This document shows, in pieces, positions 1 to 19,183 of a DNA stretch of 64,000 bases (positions within the stretch are counted from its first letter, which is position 1; each line of letters begins with the position of its first letter). A program made the position numbers and the translations under genes. This DNA comes from Clavelina lepadiformis. Taxonomy: Eukaryota > Chordata > Ascidiacea > Aplousobranchia > Clavelinidae. The notes beneath the pieces were generated by a model, which was given only the letters and a program-made list of their open reading frames with translations, was not told where the DNA came from and did not search any database. The stretch is from contig NC_135248.1 of the NCBI RefSeq assembly GCF_947623445.1, positions 2,790,977 to 2,854,976 on the forward strand. The letters run 5' to 3'.

Positions 1-466
1 ACGAAAAAAATGCGATATAACATATGGCTTTAATGAAATTATTTAGGACATTTAGAAGTTATTCCGGTCATAAACTTATTTTGTTCTTAATGAAAATGCA
101 AAGAAATTGTATTAAACACACATGTTAATAATGAAAATACGTTTTATGCACCTAATGCTTTATCAAATCCAGTGTCATATTTAGAATAACGTCATAGCCA
201 TGACAAAAGCAAAAACAAACAAGTTTTTGTTGTTGTCAAAATAAAATGTTTGTGTTAAATTCACTTTGCATGGCTTAAAATAGATTATATAATATGAAGT
301 TATATAATAGGGTTAGTTGAAAAATATATGGGTGGTAGGTACAACAATTTCGGGACATTCCAGACAGCAGTTCAAACAGAAAAAAAAAAAAAATTCTGAG
401 CAAACAACACGGTAAACATGCAGCTATGTAACAGCACTCCACTATGACCTAGATAGTTTAAAGTAC

Positions 467-3400
467 CTGGGTATAGAGTAATCTGCTGCTTTGATTTTAG
501 CATAGAGCTTTTTACGTTCCTGGTCGTAAAATGGAAACTGTTTGTACAACATCATGTAAAAAACTACGCCCAGTGACCACATATCGCTCGGTTTTCCAGC
601 ATACGGCTTATCTGGAAAAGAATTTCACTTTCATTCATTATTAGCAAATTTTATAAAATACTTCACCATACACTGACACGGCCAAAAGACAAAGACTACT
701 GAAAAATAAAACTTCGATGTAAATCAGCAAGAAAATGTAACAATAAAAATATTAAGTGATAATAATACGTAATACAGCTACTTCATAACTTACCACTTAG
801 AACATCGGGACTGATGTAAGCTGGACTGCCTTTTTGATCAGTCAAAAGGTCACGATCAGCAGTTAATTGACAACCGAGACAGAAATTTGTCAAGATGACT
901 CGACGTGTTCGTTTATCCATCACCATATTGCTTAATTTTAAGTCACGGTGAACAACATTGCTCTGTTGATAAACGAGTGGTTTATTAAAATCGAACAATA
1001 TTATCAAACTGGAAATATGCGAGATAAATTTCACCATGGCGCCATTACTCATGTCTTAAAATAACATTCCATCTCATAGGGAATATATTATGTACACATA
1101 TTATAGCAGAGAACCTTTTAAACTGGTATCAATGAGTCATAGTATTCACATTGCACCTCAATTTAGCATACTAATATTTCAATGCAACAAACCTAATTAT
1201 TTTTTACTAGTCAGGTTTTGCAATGTTTTTTTAGCACTGGTAAAAACTGTGCAACACTCTCAGGTGAGGTGCATTCTTAACCCAACTTACACAATAAGTT
1301 TTAATGAATATGCCAATGCAAAACAAAATGTCATGGCAAACTGAAGTGAATGTCTTAATGAATGAAAATCACAATATCGAAAATACAACAAGTGTACATT
1401 GTGCGCTAGCAGCAGCCTTCATCGCCTTTACCTTGTGCAGTGAGTGTACAACTGTAACAATGGAGTAAAATATCCTTATAACTTCTTGTTCACTGAGGCG
1501 TTTTCCATTAACAACGTGTTGTTGCAGATTGAGGTAGTTCCAGGTGGCCAGGTTGAATTGGTGTGGAATAAGGCAATCAAGTATGAGACCTACCCGAAGA
1601 GAAACCTTTTGGTTTGTTGCATCAAAGCAGCAATCCTGAAAATAAAGGCGTTATCCAACTACCTGAGGGCGGGATTTAATGTCGTTATCTATGTTGCTGT
1701 AGTTATTGTAAAGTGATATTTTTTATGTATTTTGTAAATCATCAGCAATGATTCACTATTAAATATAATGATGATGCATCATGTACTCCACAATGCACGG
1801 CAAGGACCAATTTGAACTGTCACAGCCAGCACTTGACGGGCAAGTTTCAGGTCATAAATTACCTTGAACATTCCATGCTGATGAATAACGCCAGTATGTG
1901 TAGAGAGAGCAGACAGCAGTGAATGTTCTGTGTGAAGCAACATTTTGCCGCTTTTCACATCTCCATTGTCCATGTCTAATATCTGCAAACGTTTTGCAAG
2001 ACTTCTGGTCAAATTGACGCATATTATTATGCTTTCGAACAATTACTTTACAACATATATTTGTGCAAGGACTGAACTGTCTTATTGGATACATTCAATA
2101 TGAAAGAAAAAATGTTAATATATATATTTTCAGAGCAAGAATTAAATATTGTTAAAAAGAAGGCGATTACATAATGTAACATTTTCTCCACTCGTTTTAA
2201 ATTCATGTCCGTAATATAAACGTTATCAATCTCATCTTAAATAAAAAATCATCCAGCAATAAAAGCAGCACAGAGAAAGGTTAGCATTGTTGTCTGCATG
2301 ATGTTCAACACATACCTTTGCGAGGTAGTATTTATTAGTTCCAGCCTTTCTCACCAGATACTGACTTATACTGTTCACCGTACAGTTACCCAGCTTCTGA
2401 CCTGCAAAAACCTTTTTATTAATAACAAATTTCATTTGTAAAGCAATTACCTAGTCTTTGTTATGTGACATAAACAATGTACACTGGTTTTTGTCACGTT
2501 GTATTCATTCTTATGCTTAGCACTAATGCTGGCTAATAGAAATGTATTTTAGCTTAATGCTAAGCTATGTCTTTATTTAATGTTGAAACAGCTTATCCAC
2601 AGATCAAGAAATTATGGATTTATCTTACCAATAAAGTAAGGTCCTATTCTATTTTGAGCCGTAAATTTTGATGGGTTTTTCTTGATTGCTTCAACATCTA
2701 AATCTGACAAAATTTTATCTTTCCAAGTGTCAGTTGAATCATGGACCACAACTCGTCCTGCAAAATGTACATGTAACCATAAATATTTATCAGCTGGTTT
2801 ACGCTCATGATGATGAGTCGACGTCATATCATGGTTTCAAGAGCTTTTTTCGACCATGGATGATGATCTACCAATTTAACTATAAGTCTGGTTGAATATA
2901 CACTCACCACCGTTCTTCCTTGTCGATTTTTCCTTCTCCAAATCGTTCCAAACAACGTTTTTTTTCACATAGCGAGATTTTGATGACATGGAAGACTTCA
3001 ATGATGAGTTCTTTTTGGTAGAAGACGCTCTAAGTGGAGGCTTAAAACAAGTTGCGAAACTAAATAAGTATGTATATAATATATAAAGGCAACATAACAA
3101 CAACATTAAAAACAAATATATAAAGGTAACATTGGATTTGAGTTGCAAGTTTTGATGTATGCGGTATAAAGCTCTTTATTGCATCAATAACAAACCCATA
3201 ATAATTACCTGTGTGCTGGAAGTTGTACATAAGTTTCTTGAAATGTCAGTCAACAAGTCTGGATTGTCTGAGAAAACATCATATAAACCACATTATTTAC
3301 ATACATAATATCATCCTAAGAACAAAGATGGCAAAAAACTCACAACTAAATAGGCTAAATTTGCGTAAAACTCCAAGCATTTTACGATGAGTGTATTTAT

Positions 3401-4669
3401 GATTTTACCTTTTCTGGTATTACTTGGTTTGAAAGATGAATCTGTAACTCCGTTACACGGGACTGCTGCAGGGCTGGAATTTCTTATTATGATGTTAGAA
3501 GTGCAGCTGTTTCTCAAGTAGTTTGCAAGTCGTTCATTTGGGGGAGCATGAGGTGGTTGATTGCACCGAGAAGAATTTTGTGCTCCATGCGGAAGCACAG
3601 TAATACTACGCGATGCGGAATCACCTGTGGGTGCATCAGGAAGATTCACAGCGCGCCTCTTGTTCGGCGGAGGTTGATACCCTGAAGGATTGCATGAGTA
3701 ATATAATTGCGGAGATGATGGAATAACCTGCGATGATGGTGAAGGCCCAGTCATGCTCCCAAAAGTTGGGGTGCCCGGATACGCAAAACCTGGGCTCTCA
3801 GGCAAACACAAACCAACCATGTCCCCAGCGCTCCGAGCTCTCTTTCTCGTTTCCATTCTTTGCAGTCGAGCTGGGCTGTAGGGCGTCGGAAGCGGAAAAG
3901 GTAACGTGGATGTTGTTGTAGAACTCGATAGTTCTACAGGCGCAAAAACATCATCATCGTTTTCCACGCTACCCTCGCTACTTTGGCGCTTGCCAATATG
4001 CTGCCGATTATCCAATGCCTGTGTCATCTGCATCAGGGTCATACCATTCTGGGCTGGATAGTACACAGGCATGAGCATTTGCGGCATACACAACGGTTGA
4101 TAGGAGGCAATACTGTATCTTCGATAGTAGTTGGGATGATTGCGCATGCCTGGCTCTGTATGATAACCACTGGGTTGCGCTGATGTATCACTTTGACGTT
4201 GACCTTCACTACACCCAGGGCCATATGATAAGTTACAAACCTACATAAAAAATTGAAATAAATACATTTAGTCAAGTACATGTAAGAAATAATGAAGCTC
4301 CATACTGCTGCATATCCAGATGAATGCAGACAATGCAATTATCAACTCAACATTACAAAAGCAAACATACAGTTTTATTAGATGAACTTTAAAGTAATAA
4401 TTCTTATGAAAGACACATTAGAAAGTATTTATAATGCAAGAACACAATCATGAATATATCATTGTACAATTTATAACCTCATTGGGCGTTTGATGTGCGT
4501 TGTTGTTCTCTTTGATTTTATTTTCATTTGATGCTTCATCTGTAAGGTTATTATGAAATCTTGCTCTCCGACACTGATGCAAAGCCTTTAAATGATTTCT
4601 TCTTGCCTCTTCAAGACTAGTCCGGCCACCAGCAAAATTGGAGCTTGGAGGAAAACTTCTTGAGGCCAT
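467..4669 (-). CDS. STK40: STK40 (SgK495-type pseudokinase) with long N-terminal extension, 3' end outside window
   Basis: Ten coding exons in transcript order: 4669-4478, 4240-3409, 3267-3209, 3040-2908, 2757-2629, 2401-2316, 1982-1863, 1635-1432, 962-794, 611-467. All junctions are GT-AG and all phases agree, giving about 690 residues before the left edge. From about residue 440 it follows STK40: a degenerate glycine loop (IGQKLGNCTVNSI), LAK with the conserved lysine, GKMLLHTEHSLLSAL, the catalytic-loop HRDLKLSN, TNFCLG where active kinases have DFG, then GSPAYISPDVLS and KPSDMWSLGVV. The missing DFG Asp is also absent in vertebrate STK40, a pseudokinase known to bind the E3 ligase COP1, so the role is probably scaffolding. 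Residues 1-440 are Ser/Pro/Asn-rich, apparently disordered, and much longer than the short N-terminus of human STK40. The remaining lobe and tail lie beyond position 1. Positions 1-466 are intron with nothing recognised. Confidence 0.88.
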
Positions 4670-6453
4670 GAAAAAAGCTCATCAGACAATGCTTAAGGAA
4701 AGGTAGTGTAGTTTATCCACAGACATTCGTTGGCAGTAAGAATATTTTGTTTTACACCTTTTATACCATTCTCAGATTAATTATATATCACAGCAACCTG
4801 CGCCCGACTTCGTGACCCACTCTCGCTGCGCAATTACTGCTAACAAAAGCTATTAATAAAATCAAATAATCCAATCAAAAAATATGAAGATAAAGGCTAT
4901 ATGCTAACGCGGTTGTTCTGTACATGGACTCCTGTACACTTTGAAAGTTTGTACAGAGCACTCTTGCAGCTTTAAATATTTGCTGTACGTTTTCCGACTT
5001 CTTTCGGTGCCCTACGCCCACTTCCTCCAAATGTCAATACCTAATAGCGTTTACGTGAGATACTCCATTTGGAAAGGAGAAAAGCGTCGGGTTAAATTCC
5101 ATTACTTTGATTGACCCGTCAAGCGTGAACGTTTTTTTGGTCTTGTCTGGACAACGTAATAGGAATTAAGAGCAGTACTGTACATATAGGAATAAGCAGA
5201 TGTCAATCATTGTCGTCAAGATGTCAAACTAAAGGTGAAAGGACATATGCTTCGATAATATACATACAATAGTTGCAATGCTTTTTCCAGCTAAACTTTA
5301 AAGGATTTACGATACTTGCTCCTTCCCTAATCGTATCTAAGGGAACCTATAGAGCGTTATAAGAAATTTATTTGCCATAAACTAAGAAAACTAACAAAAA
5401 ATAGCTTTGAAAAATACTAGTGCTTAATTCTACCTTTAGTTTTAGAAAACTTTTCCAAAATCTGTTATTTCTATTTTTTTTTCTATTTATGCAAATATTT
5501 TAATGGATGTCTATTGTTAATCCAAGTGCAGCCCCGATTTACCATTTGTTTGGTCAAGCGAGATTGCGAGAACTTCCCAGGATGTTGATGTTGTAGATAG
5601 CCTAGTTGAATAATTTAATTTTTGTACGGTGAACTATTGCATCGCATGATATAATATTGGAATATTTGTTCTTGGAAAGAGGAAAGTGAGTAGTTCTTTA
5701 ACGAATAAAACGAAGCAGATAGCCTGCCTGGCTCGTAAGGATATCAACGTCTATTCATGATTCATTCATTTTGTTTTTACCATAGCTTGAATGTGGGAGA
5801 CGTAAAGTTGTGCTGTCGTTAATGGTCGAAGATAATAAAAACAATCATAATTGATAATAAACCACAACTAAGGCAGGAAAATTCAGCAACACCTCCAGAG
5901 CAAACACTTGCATCATATTCATTATTAAATAAATTTAAAATAAATTGAAAGCGTCGGCCAATCAAGACCGCCCCACAAACTCGTATAGTCGAATAACCTA
6001 GATACAAATAAATACACATACACCATTTTAACGTATTAATTTAAAGACAATTTTAACTATTTCCATTTTTTAAATATTATATTGATTATTTTCATTGGTT
6101 GATTTTGTGTTGGTATTTACCGTAGCCCATGGGAATTTTTAAAATAGTCTAGTTTATTAGTTTCCTATCTTGAAAATTGTATTTTTAGGAGATTTGCTCA
6201 ATTTTTCATGCTTGCGCAACTTTGCTGTCTAGCATAACTTTTCAATGTAAAATTAATCACAAATAAAAATTATAATTTTTTATTTAGCATGATTTAGGCC
6301 CACATATAAATGAACACCAACAATTATTCACTGGCCATCCTATGCATACAGTTGTGCCTGTAACTTCCACTGGAAATTGTTCAGACCAAGACAACTATAT
6401 TGAGACACCGAGACACCACTGCAACGTGCAAGGCCACGAGGTGAATTGTGACC
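4670..6453. other. Divergent intergenic region between STK40 and GTF2E1
   Basis: This 1.78 kb spacer separates the start codons of two genes pointing away from each other, so it should hold both promoters and 5' leaders. It contains no convincing exon; ORFs here are under 70 codons and AT-rich. No unambiguous TATA box or known element could be assigned. Confidence 0.5.
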
Positions 6454-9400
6454 ATGGATGGAGACATGCCTGAGGTAATGCGTGAAGCACCCCCGTCTTT
6501 GCAAAGGCTTGTCAGGTCGGTCTTATGTTCTGTCTAGTTTAGGTAATAGTTGATTTTGTATTATACTGAAGGAATGTTACCACTGTGACTGTAGTCTGTA
6601 GCATTTGTATCATTTTTGCTGCTTGGTGTCAGGGATTTGAGGTAGATGGCTACATTTCGACTTCGAATAATTAAAGTTATCACAGGTCCGAGTAACTTTA
6701 TTTTTATCCCACCTTGATCTAATATATATATAATAATTTATTTAGGACTGTTGTTCGTGGTTTTTATGGAATTGATCATGGACTGGTAGTGGACATATTA
6801 ATAAGAAATACTTGCATTAAAGAGGACGACATAATCGTATGTAAGATTCTGATAGCATACATTTAAATAAGGCAATGTGTATATGGATAACAATGAAGAT
6901 AATTTTGTTAAGCACTGTTTGGCACTGGTGCAAGGCACTTTTCTGTGTTGTGCTAACATAATTCATGAATAAAAGACAGTTGAGTGTTTAACCCATAATA
7001 ACATTTTATTTTTACTATTACTTGGTAGCAATTTGCGAATTTAGGACTATATTTGCCAAATACAAGTTTTTCTTTGTTTAGTTTCATTGGTCAGAGCAGT
7101 AAGATGAGCGTTTAACAAAACCTTTATCTGTCAATTGTCATTTCCTTAAACATTAAAATATGCAATCAGTGAGCCATGTAATAACTGCTAACTATTAGAT
7201 GATGCAAAAACTATCCAAGTAATTTACTTGCATCTAAGCCATGCTGTTACATACATACACAAGGTTGCTAGCCAAAGCGTATATCATATCTGACAGTTTT
7301 TGGTATTTAACTTGTCTGTTTTAGGAACTTCTTAAATTTGACAAGAAACAACTTCGTATTTTGTTGAATCATCTTAAAACTGACAAGTTTGTGAAATCGA
7401 GGCTCTTCGTAGAAACACAGGTATGTTAACACGTTGTCATTTTTTACTTTTTGGACTTGGACATGTTGACTTGGCAACTTATTTCAATTTTTATCGAAAT
7501 TCATTTTCCAATATAATAGTTAGGTGTAAACTAGTAATAAACCGAGTGGATAGTATCAGTTTTAATGTCGCTATGTGTATTAACAGTGACCGAACTTTCT
7601 TATAATAATGTGCTCTTTGGGTCTTTCGAATCCTCATGAATTGCGGCTTTAACTTCCCTTTAATTGCCAAGTGGTATTTGTGAGCTTTCATTCTTGTTAA
7701 GCTCATTCTTTTTTCCAACAACTCCTTTTTTCTGGTTATATGAGCTGGTTGCAGGAGTGAAATTCAAGACCTTATTCTTGTCCTTTATCCTTACGACTGG
7801 TGGCTTATTTTGTTACTGCTTGAATGTATTTCTCTATACTATAATAAAAGTTCATTGATTTGAAACTGTAGTGATACATTTCGCACTCAAACTTGTTTTT
7901 TATAGGACGATAAAACTATGAAACAGAATTTCTATTATGTTAATTACAGAAGCATTGGCAATATAATCAAATATAAGGTAAGTATAGTACTTACTTCAAA
8001 ATTATTCTCTACAATTTCTTCTTGATCCTATACCATTATGTTAGTTAACTTTGTTTAGTTATTTTGCTAAAATCCTGTTTGAATTAATTGGTTTCATTGG
8101 ACAATTTGACCCGTACATATTCATTCCAACCATAAAATGTTGATACATTAAAAGCTTCATCATATGCATAAAAGAATTGAAACGTTAGAACGAGATTCAA
8201 CAAACAGGCCGTCATTCAAATGTCCAACATGCCAAAATACATACAGTGATTTGGAAGTGAACCAGCTGATCGATCCCACCTTTGGTAAGACAACAAAAAA
8301 TAATTTGCATCACTTGTTATTATCAAATTTTTCCAGTATTAGCAACAAATCACTATTAAGATAATTATTGTTTCCGAGCTTTTGATATACGATGAGATAA
8401 CATGGTATAAGAATGTGGCTTCTTATGATATGTCAGGTACGTTGAACTGTACGTTCTGTAAAACTGAAGTAGTGGAAGACAAAGCGGCTGCAATAAGTCA
8501 AGATACACGGACTCTTCAGGTACACGGCTAAAATGCATTTTTAGATATTTCAATACCTTAGTAATTAGGAATACTTCCTGTTACGTATAGGAACATCAAT
8601 TAAAGGTGCAGCTAAAATTTATGAAAAAGGTAATTTGTAAGGTGCACTAATAAGGTCAATGAATATAATACATATACCCGTCAGTGTACAATGCACACGG
8701 TTATCTGTAATCAACATACGTGTTTAATTTATATTTTATGAAAATACTCTGTTCTTATGAAGGCTCGTTTCAATGAACAAATGGAACCGATATATAAATT
8801 ACTGAAAGAAGTTGAAAATATAACTTTGTCGGAAGATGTGCTGGAACCCAAACCAGTCCCAATTCCTCACCTTCATCCAAAGTATGCAAACATGTTATGG
8901 TTTGAGAGATATATCTATATTTACATGACTGCTTGTTAGACTCATACAGCTAGTTAGAGTTGGTGTTTTTGTAAAGTTTAGCATCACAGCTATACCATTC
9001 TGTCGTACCAATAGTGGGCGTTATGTTTCGTACAAAGTTCTAATAGAATCACCATTAGGTGCTTATGAAAGGTCTTTAAAAGCATAACTGTAGGTTAAAA
9101 ACAAAAACTATCATTTTCAACATGGTTAACAGTGAAATATCTTTAAGGCGTAATCCATACTTATGACAACTTTGAGGCGTATTGGGTATAGTAAAAAACT
9201 TAGTTAATGAAAAACTAAGTTGCTGTTAGTGTTAGGTATTGAAAAGATTTTTATCTGAAGTATCTATTATTACAAAAGGTCATAAGCTATCAACCATACA
9301 TTATAAAAAAAAATTTGGTGAGGTCAAAGGTCGGTAGCTCTGACTTCCATGAAAGGGAAGCATAGGAACCAAAATGGTAGAAACAATCACATTTAGGTTA

Positions 9401-10932
9401 GCTGGAAGTTGGAACGATATTTTTTTTAAATCAAAGAAAATTGCAGGCTTTTGAAAATAGTATTATGTTTGTCTGTGGAGACCTAATATTAGCGAGTAAA
9501 AATGTTTTTTAAATAACCAATTTCAACCATACCAGGAAAATTAACACTTTAAATAAAGTGGCTAGGGACCATAGTACGAAGATAATAGTTGAATTTAATT
9601 ATTTGCTTGTCATAATGGGCATATGATGATGATTTACACATTGTTAACACATATATTTTTGTGATGAATAGCGCACCACGTGTGCATAAGCCACATAAAG
9701 CGAGAACGGAAGACAATTGGTCCGGGCGCTCAACCATGAACATAGATTACCAGCAAAGTGTCATCATTGACCTTGGAAATGAGAAGAGAGACGAAGAGGA
9801 AGTCAAAGCTGTAAGTGCCAACATTCTTTTTATCGATGGTGGTTCCATGACTGAATAAAAAATAAAAATAAGAATAAATAATAAAAAAATAATAATAATA
9901 ACTGAATAAAAATATGCTTATTTTTTTGGTTAGTAGTGTCAGGCTGTTACATGTAAAAAGTAAATTAAAACCAGGGTCAATTTGGACAATGTTAAAATAA
10001 ATATATTTCGCCTACAGTTAGGAAGTACGGATCCAGTGTTTGAGTGGACGCTTATAGTATCAGCGTAATAGTGTCATTATAAATGCTTCTCCAGGCCCCT
10101 CGTTGGATGACAGAGAGCACTGTGGATGCCTTCAAAGACACCGCACCAACCCCTTCAACTTCTGAACGTAAGCCGGTAATTACAGAAACTGATTCCAAAC
10201 CATTGAACGATGAAGTTATGCAAGTAAGTTTCACGTACAAGTTGTTCTTATAATAGAATAGCATTGCAATGGTTTTTTACTAAGTAAATTAAATGTTAAC
10301 TTTCATGGAATGTAATATATTATTCAATATTTATTAGTCCTTGTTCAGTGAGTAATTAACTAACTAACTCGATAGTGATAGTTGTAATGAATAATGATGA
10401 ATATAAAGAGTTGGTGGATTATACATTTTTCTGTATAAGTAGTAACTGGACAAACATACTTTATAACTTTACAACTGTTGTTTTTTAGTTAATATGTGCT
10501 ATTATAAACAATACAAAACCAGTACTGTTTTGTAATTAACTATTTGCTATTTTCAAATAATTCAACCAATTTATTATTAACTAATAACAAAAAAGTTTCA
10601 GTATGCATATAATTTTGTAAACATGTCGTAGGAAATTTGTGACAAAAGCACAACTAACTTTTCTCTTCAACTTTGCGTTTTCGGTCATTTTGCAGACATT
10701 GTTGGTCCAAGAAAGATCATCACATCCCCCTCCTGCTCCTAAGTACCATGACGCCGAGGAACAATCAGAAGATGAATTTGAAGACGTGGAAGACGATTTC
10801 ATGGTCTACGTTGCCGGTCAACCTTACCACTACAAGGACGTGACACAGGAATTGGTCAATACGATGACCGCAGATGAAAAACAAGAGTACATTGAGCTCG
10901 GACAGAGATTGTACGAGGACATGCATGACTGA
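6454..10932 (+). CDS. GTF2E1: General transcription factor IIE subunit 1 (TFIIE alpha), complete
   Basis: Ten exons: 6454-6515, 6746-6836, 7325-7420, 7906-7977, 8155-8284, 8437-8519, 8763-8881, 9672-9810, 10095-10223, 10696-10932. They join in frame into 385 residues (human about 439). TFIIE alpha acts in the nucleus in the RNA polymerase II preinitiation complex, recruiting and regulating TFIIH. The N-terminal TFE winged helix spans about residues 10-105 ([32 protein letters not shown]). A zinc ribbon follows with CPTC at 130-133 and CTFC at 155-158, then [14 protein letters not shown]. The acidic tail ([11 protein letters not shown]) ends in the conserved VAGQPYHY...[20 protein letters not shown] block, which in the human protein is the TFIIH-binding region. 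The middle linker is shorter than in vertebrates. Introns hold nothing recognisable apart from an A-rich stretch near 9860. Confidence 0.95.
9856..9910. repeat. A-rich AATAA low-complexity tract
   Basis: About 55 bases of AATAAA and AATAAT variants inside intron 8 of GTF2E1. It is simple-sequence DNA and contains several chance poly(A)-signal hexamers within the transcript. Confidence 0.6.
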
Positions 10933-11497
10933 TGATACAGATCAGACCAACATCCACCATTTTCTTAGCAGCTGCTGATACACGAGCAGGAAGTGAGGAT
11001 GATTCGTGGAGAACAAAATGTTAGCCACAATGGCGGCAGAAAAGTTTACTAACACAAAATGTGTTTGCTATTGAGTTTGCTGACCCGCAGTGTAGGCTTC
11101 AATGTTACCGCATGGGTTCACTTTTGAAATTGCTGTAGCATTACACCGTATTTCCAAGAATGGTTGTCAGGTTACACTGGTATGTTAACTCTGAACCCTG
11201 GACGTTACTTTGAACAGTTCTGTCAAAATGCTTTACATTTCAGTGTTTAAGTAAGACAATTTTGAGTTAACTTATCTGTAACATTTTTTTCCTTTTTTTG
11301 TACAGTTGAGCATTATTTTACAACAATGTGAAACCACTTTGTTACTTTTTAGGCAAAGTTTCGACCAACATTATGCTGCGATCTAACTCTGGTTTACAAT
11401 TTTTGTAGAATTGTAGGGTTTTGTCATGCCAGCTGTACCATAATACTAAATTAGAAATAAGAAAATTAACATAATTAAAAAATAGTAAAATACAACA

Positions 11498-16926
<5,429 letters not shown>

Positions 16927-17300
16927 AGCTTTCATTCGTGTACACTATCAGTACCCTTGTGCAACTGTCCGTGTCTTTTTCCTTCTCCCTGTTGTTTTCC
17001 CACTGTCCCATCTGCCCGATTGCTAAAGTAACTTGTTTTTGCATCAATCGGTTTTCACTATAACTTAGTTTTTTTATGTCGTTATGTGCAAGACGATGTA
17101 CTGTTTTGTTGTTATTGATGTAGTTTTTTCATAATTTGCACGCCACCAATGAATCACTATTTTTATTTTATAACTGGTTTTATTTAACGTCGTTTCTCTA
17201 AAACGACATTCTTGTAAAGACAAAATTATTATTTTCTTACTGTTTTCCTACATTGTGGTTTTATTTCCACTTCCAGTCTTAACTAAAATGTTGCAAAAGC

Positions 17301-17306
17301 AATAAA
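17301..17306 (+). terminator. Poly(A) signal AATAAA downstream of the Scm-like gene
   Basis: The hexamer AATAAA lies 375 bases after the Scm stop codon and only 38 bases before the start of the next candidate gene. It is the first perfect plus-strand hexamer I noticed after the stop. Confidence 0.55.
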
Positions 17307-17343
17307 CTAGTACACGACCCCTATAAAGCAGTTTCAAGGCATA

Positions 17344-17638
17344 ATGTCGTCGTCTTTGTTTGATCTTCATTTAAATCCTCAATGTACCGTCGTAAAGCGA
17401 AAGTACAATGGTATGTGCTTTGCTTCGTGATCTTAAATATTACTGTGATTGTACTCAATTATGACCTGTACATCAGATTCATTTAGTAAGTTAATATAAT
17501 TATGTATATTTTGTTATCATAGAAAAACCTGCAGTATTTTTGTCGCAAGCTGAAACTATAAGCAAGGATTTGCTTGATCTATACGTTGTAAATTTTCAGC
17601 TTTATCGCTACAACTTTGTTGCAACGACTTCGTATTGA
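17344..17638 (+). CDS. Possible small two-exon gene, unrecognised
   Basis: An ATG at 17344 opens a 67-base exon (MSSSLFDLHLNPQC...) ending at a good GTATGT donor after 17410. It joins in phase to 17523-17638, preceded by an AG acceptor, and the product stops after 60 residues. A third exon-like block at 18139-18210 (acceptor CAG; reads TREFGGPRREVLEALRQPF) could replace the end if exon 2 uses a weaker donor. It sits directly after the Scm poly(A) signal, an arrangement seen in tunicate operons whose downstream gene is trans-spliced. No family was recognised. This could be Scm 3' flank with chance ORFs. Confidence 0.3.
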
Positions 17639-19183
17639 GTTTATTATATTAATATTAACTTTTTAACTATTTACCATTGTCTTTACATTATTGCCACATC
17701 ACTGGTCATACCACTAGTGTCGGTAATCAAAAACGCAAAATATCAATTTTTTCTTTATTTGTAAAACACCTGTGTTTGGGTATTTTGTCGATTATTATGT
17801 CTTTAAGAGATCTTGTCTTGTATTTAAAGCAGAAGTACTATTTTTTGTGTGTTGAAGTACAAAAATTCCCTCTCGTTGGATTTATTTTTACCACTTCCGG
17901 GAATTATGTTGGTTTCTTCGATTGAATTTCCTTTTGTGAAAACCGCGCATCTTCATTTTGCAATTTTGGCTTGAACAATCATGATCGCCGATTTATTTTC
18001 TTGCCTACTGTCTGCTCACTATTGTGTGGTGTATCATGCAAAATATTTTGTCGTGAGACACATTTTGTTGTTTTCTGTGTCTGAAGCCCAAATATACAAA
18101 ACCAATCGATAAGCCTTCACCTGTACTTTAAAAAACAGACACGAGAATTTGGAGGGCCTCGGAGAGAAGTTTTGGAAGCTTTGCGACAACCGTTTCAAGA
18201 TTGCAAGGTCGGCAAAATGTTTTTACGAAATGGAGGTAGTAAGTGTACATATGAACTTTCACAAATTCCTCGGCTGCAGTGTAAAACTCGCCGTGTAAGT
18301 ACAACACGAAGCGGCACAACAGAGCTGATTGTCTTTTTTAGAGCAATACGTATTCATGATTTAGATTTAACGCTTGTTACTGCTTATTGATCCCGGTAAA
18401 TGAGTTCCAAGCTTGGCCAAGGTTAAATAAGTTATGATTCTATCTGGCTTACTTGAAAGTACACGCAGGCTAGCTCGACAAACGAGTGCTTGATGAAAAG
18501 TTAGACAACTTATCAGTAACACACATACCGAATAGTTTGACATCAAACGCTGAGGGTATATGAATTATTACGTCAGCTTGTTTGGCGCGAAATAAAACGA
18601 CAGAGAAAAGTTAGGGATGTTAAGAGTTTGGCGATTAGGCGGCTTTAGGCCTACCATCATCATAGCAACTAGGCCTATAGCATAGATTAGTCAGCTCACT
18701 AGTATATATAAGACGTTTAATTAGGTTATTATGCTTGGAGAAAAGTGACCAAGCTTACAAGGCTTAAAATACCTCCGAAAATAATATTACCTTGCTCATG
18801 TCATCTGTAGCTCCGCTACTACACCCATGAATAGGAACTTCTCAAGGTTTCAGTTGATGGTTGTGGTAAATTAAAATAACTATTGAGCAGGAGTAATTTT
18901 GGTGGTGTGTTTTGTAATACTAGTGTAGCATTGAAGGAATGTCTTATAATCAGATAGAGGGTCTAGGCTAGTATGCAAATGCATCTATGTACAGTAATAC
19001 ATCTAGTACACAGTGCACTTGTATACTAGACCCATCAGATAGTACCCGTTGTCTGTACCTATGTGTTTCTGTTAAATCTGCAAAATTTCTGTATGAACTA
19101 ATACATTTAATATATATACCTTAATAAAATATGATTTAATTCAGGTTTTGTAGACCAGTTTAAGTAAAATTTGCACTGTAATT
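17639..19183. other. Intergenic region upstream of POLA2
   Basis: About 1.5 kb, AT-rich, with no firm exon. The block 18139-18210 is open and codon-like on the plus strand. Near 19136-19144 a TTCAGGTTTTGTAG stretch about 40 bases before the POLA2 ATG could be a cis- or trans-splice acceptor. The rest shows only short ORFs. Confidence 0.4.

Noticed and set aside
1090..1716. Plus-strand ORFs at 1090-1344 and 1444-1716
   Set aside because: The second is antisense to STK40 exon 1635-1432 and the first is STK40 intron; neither resembles a protein family.
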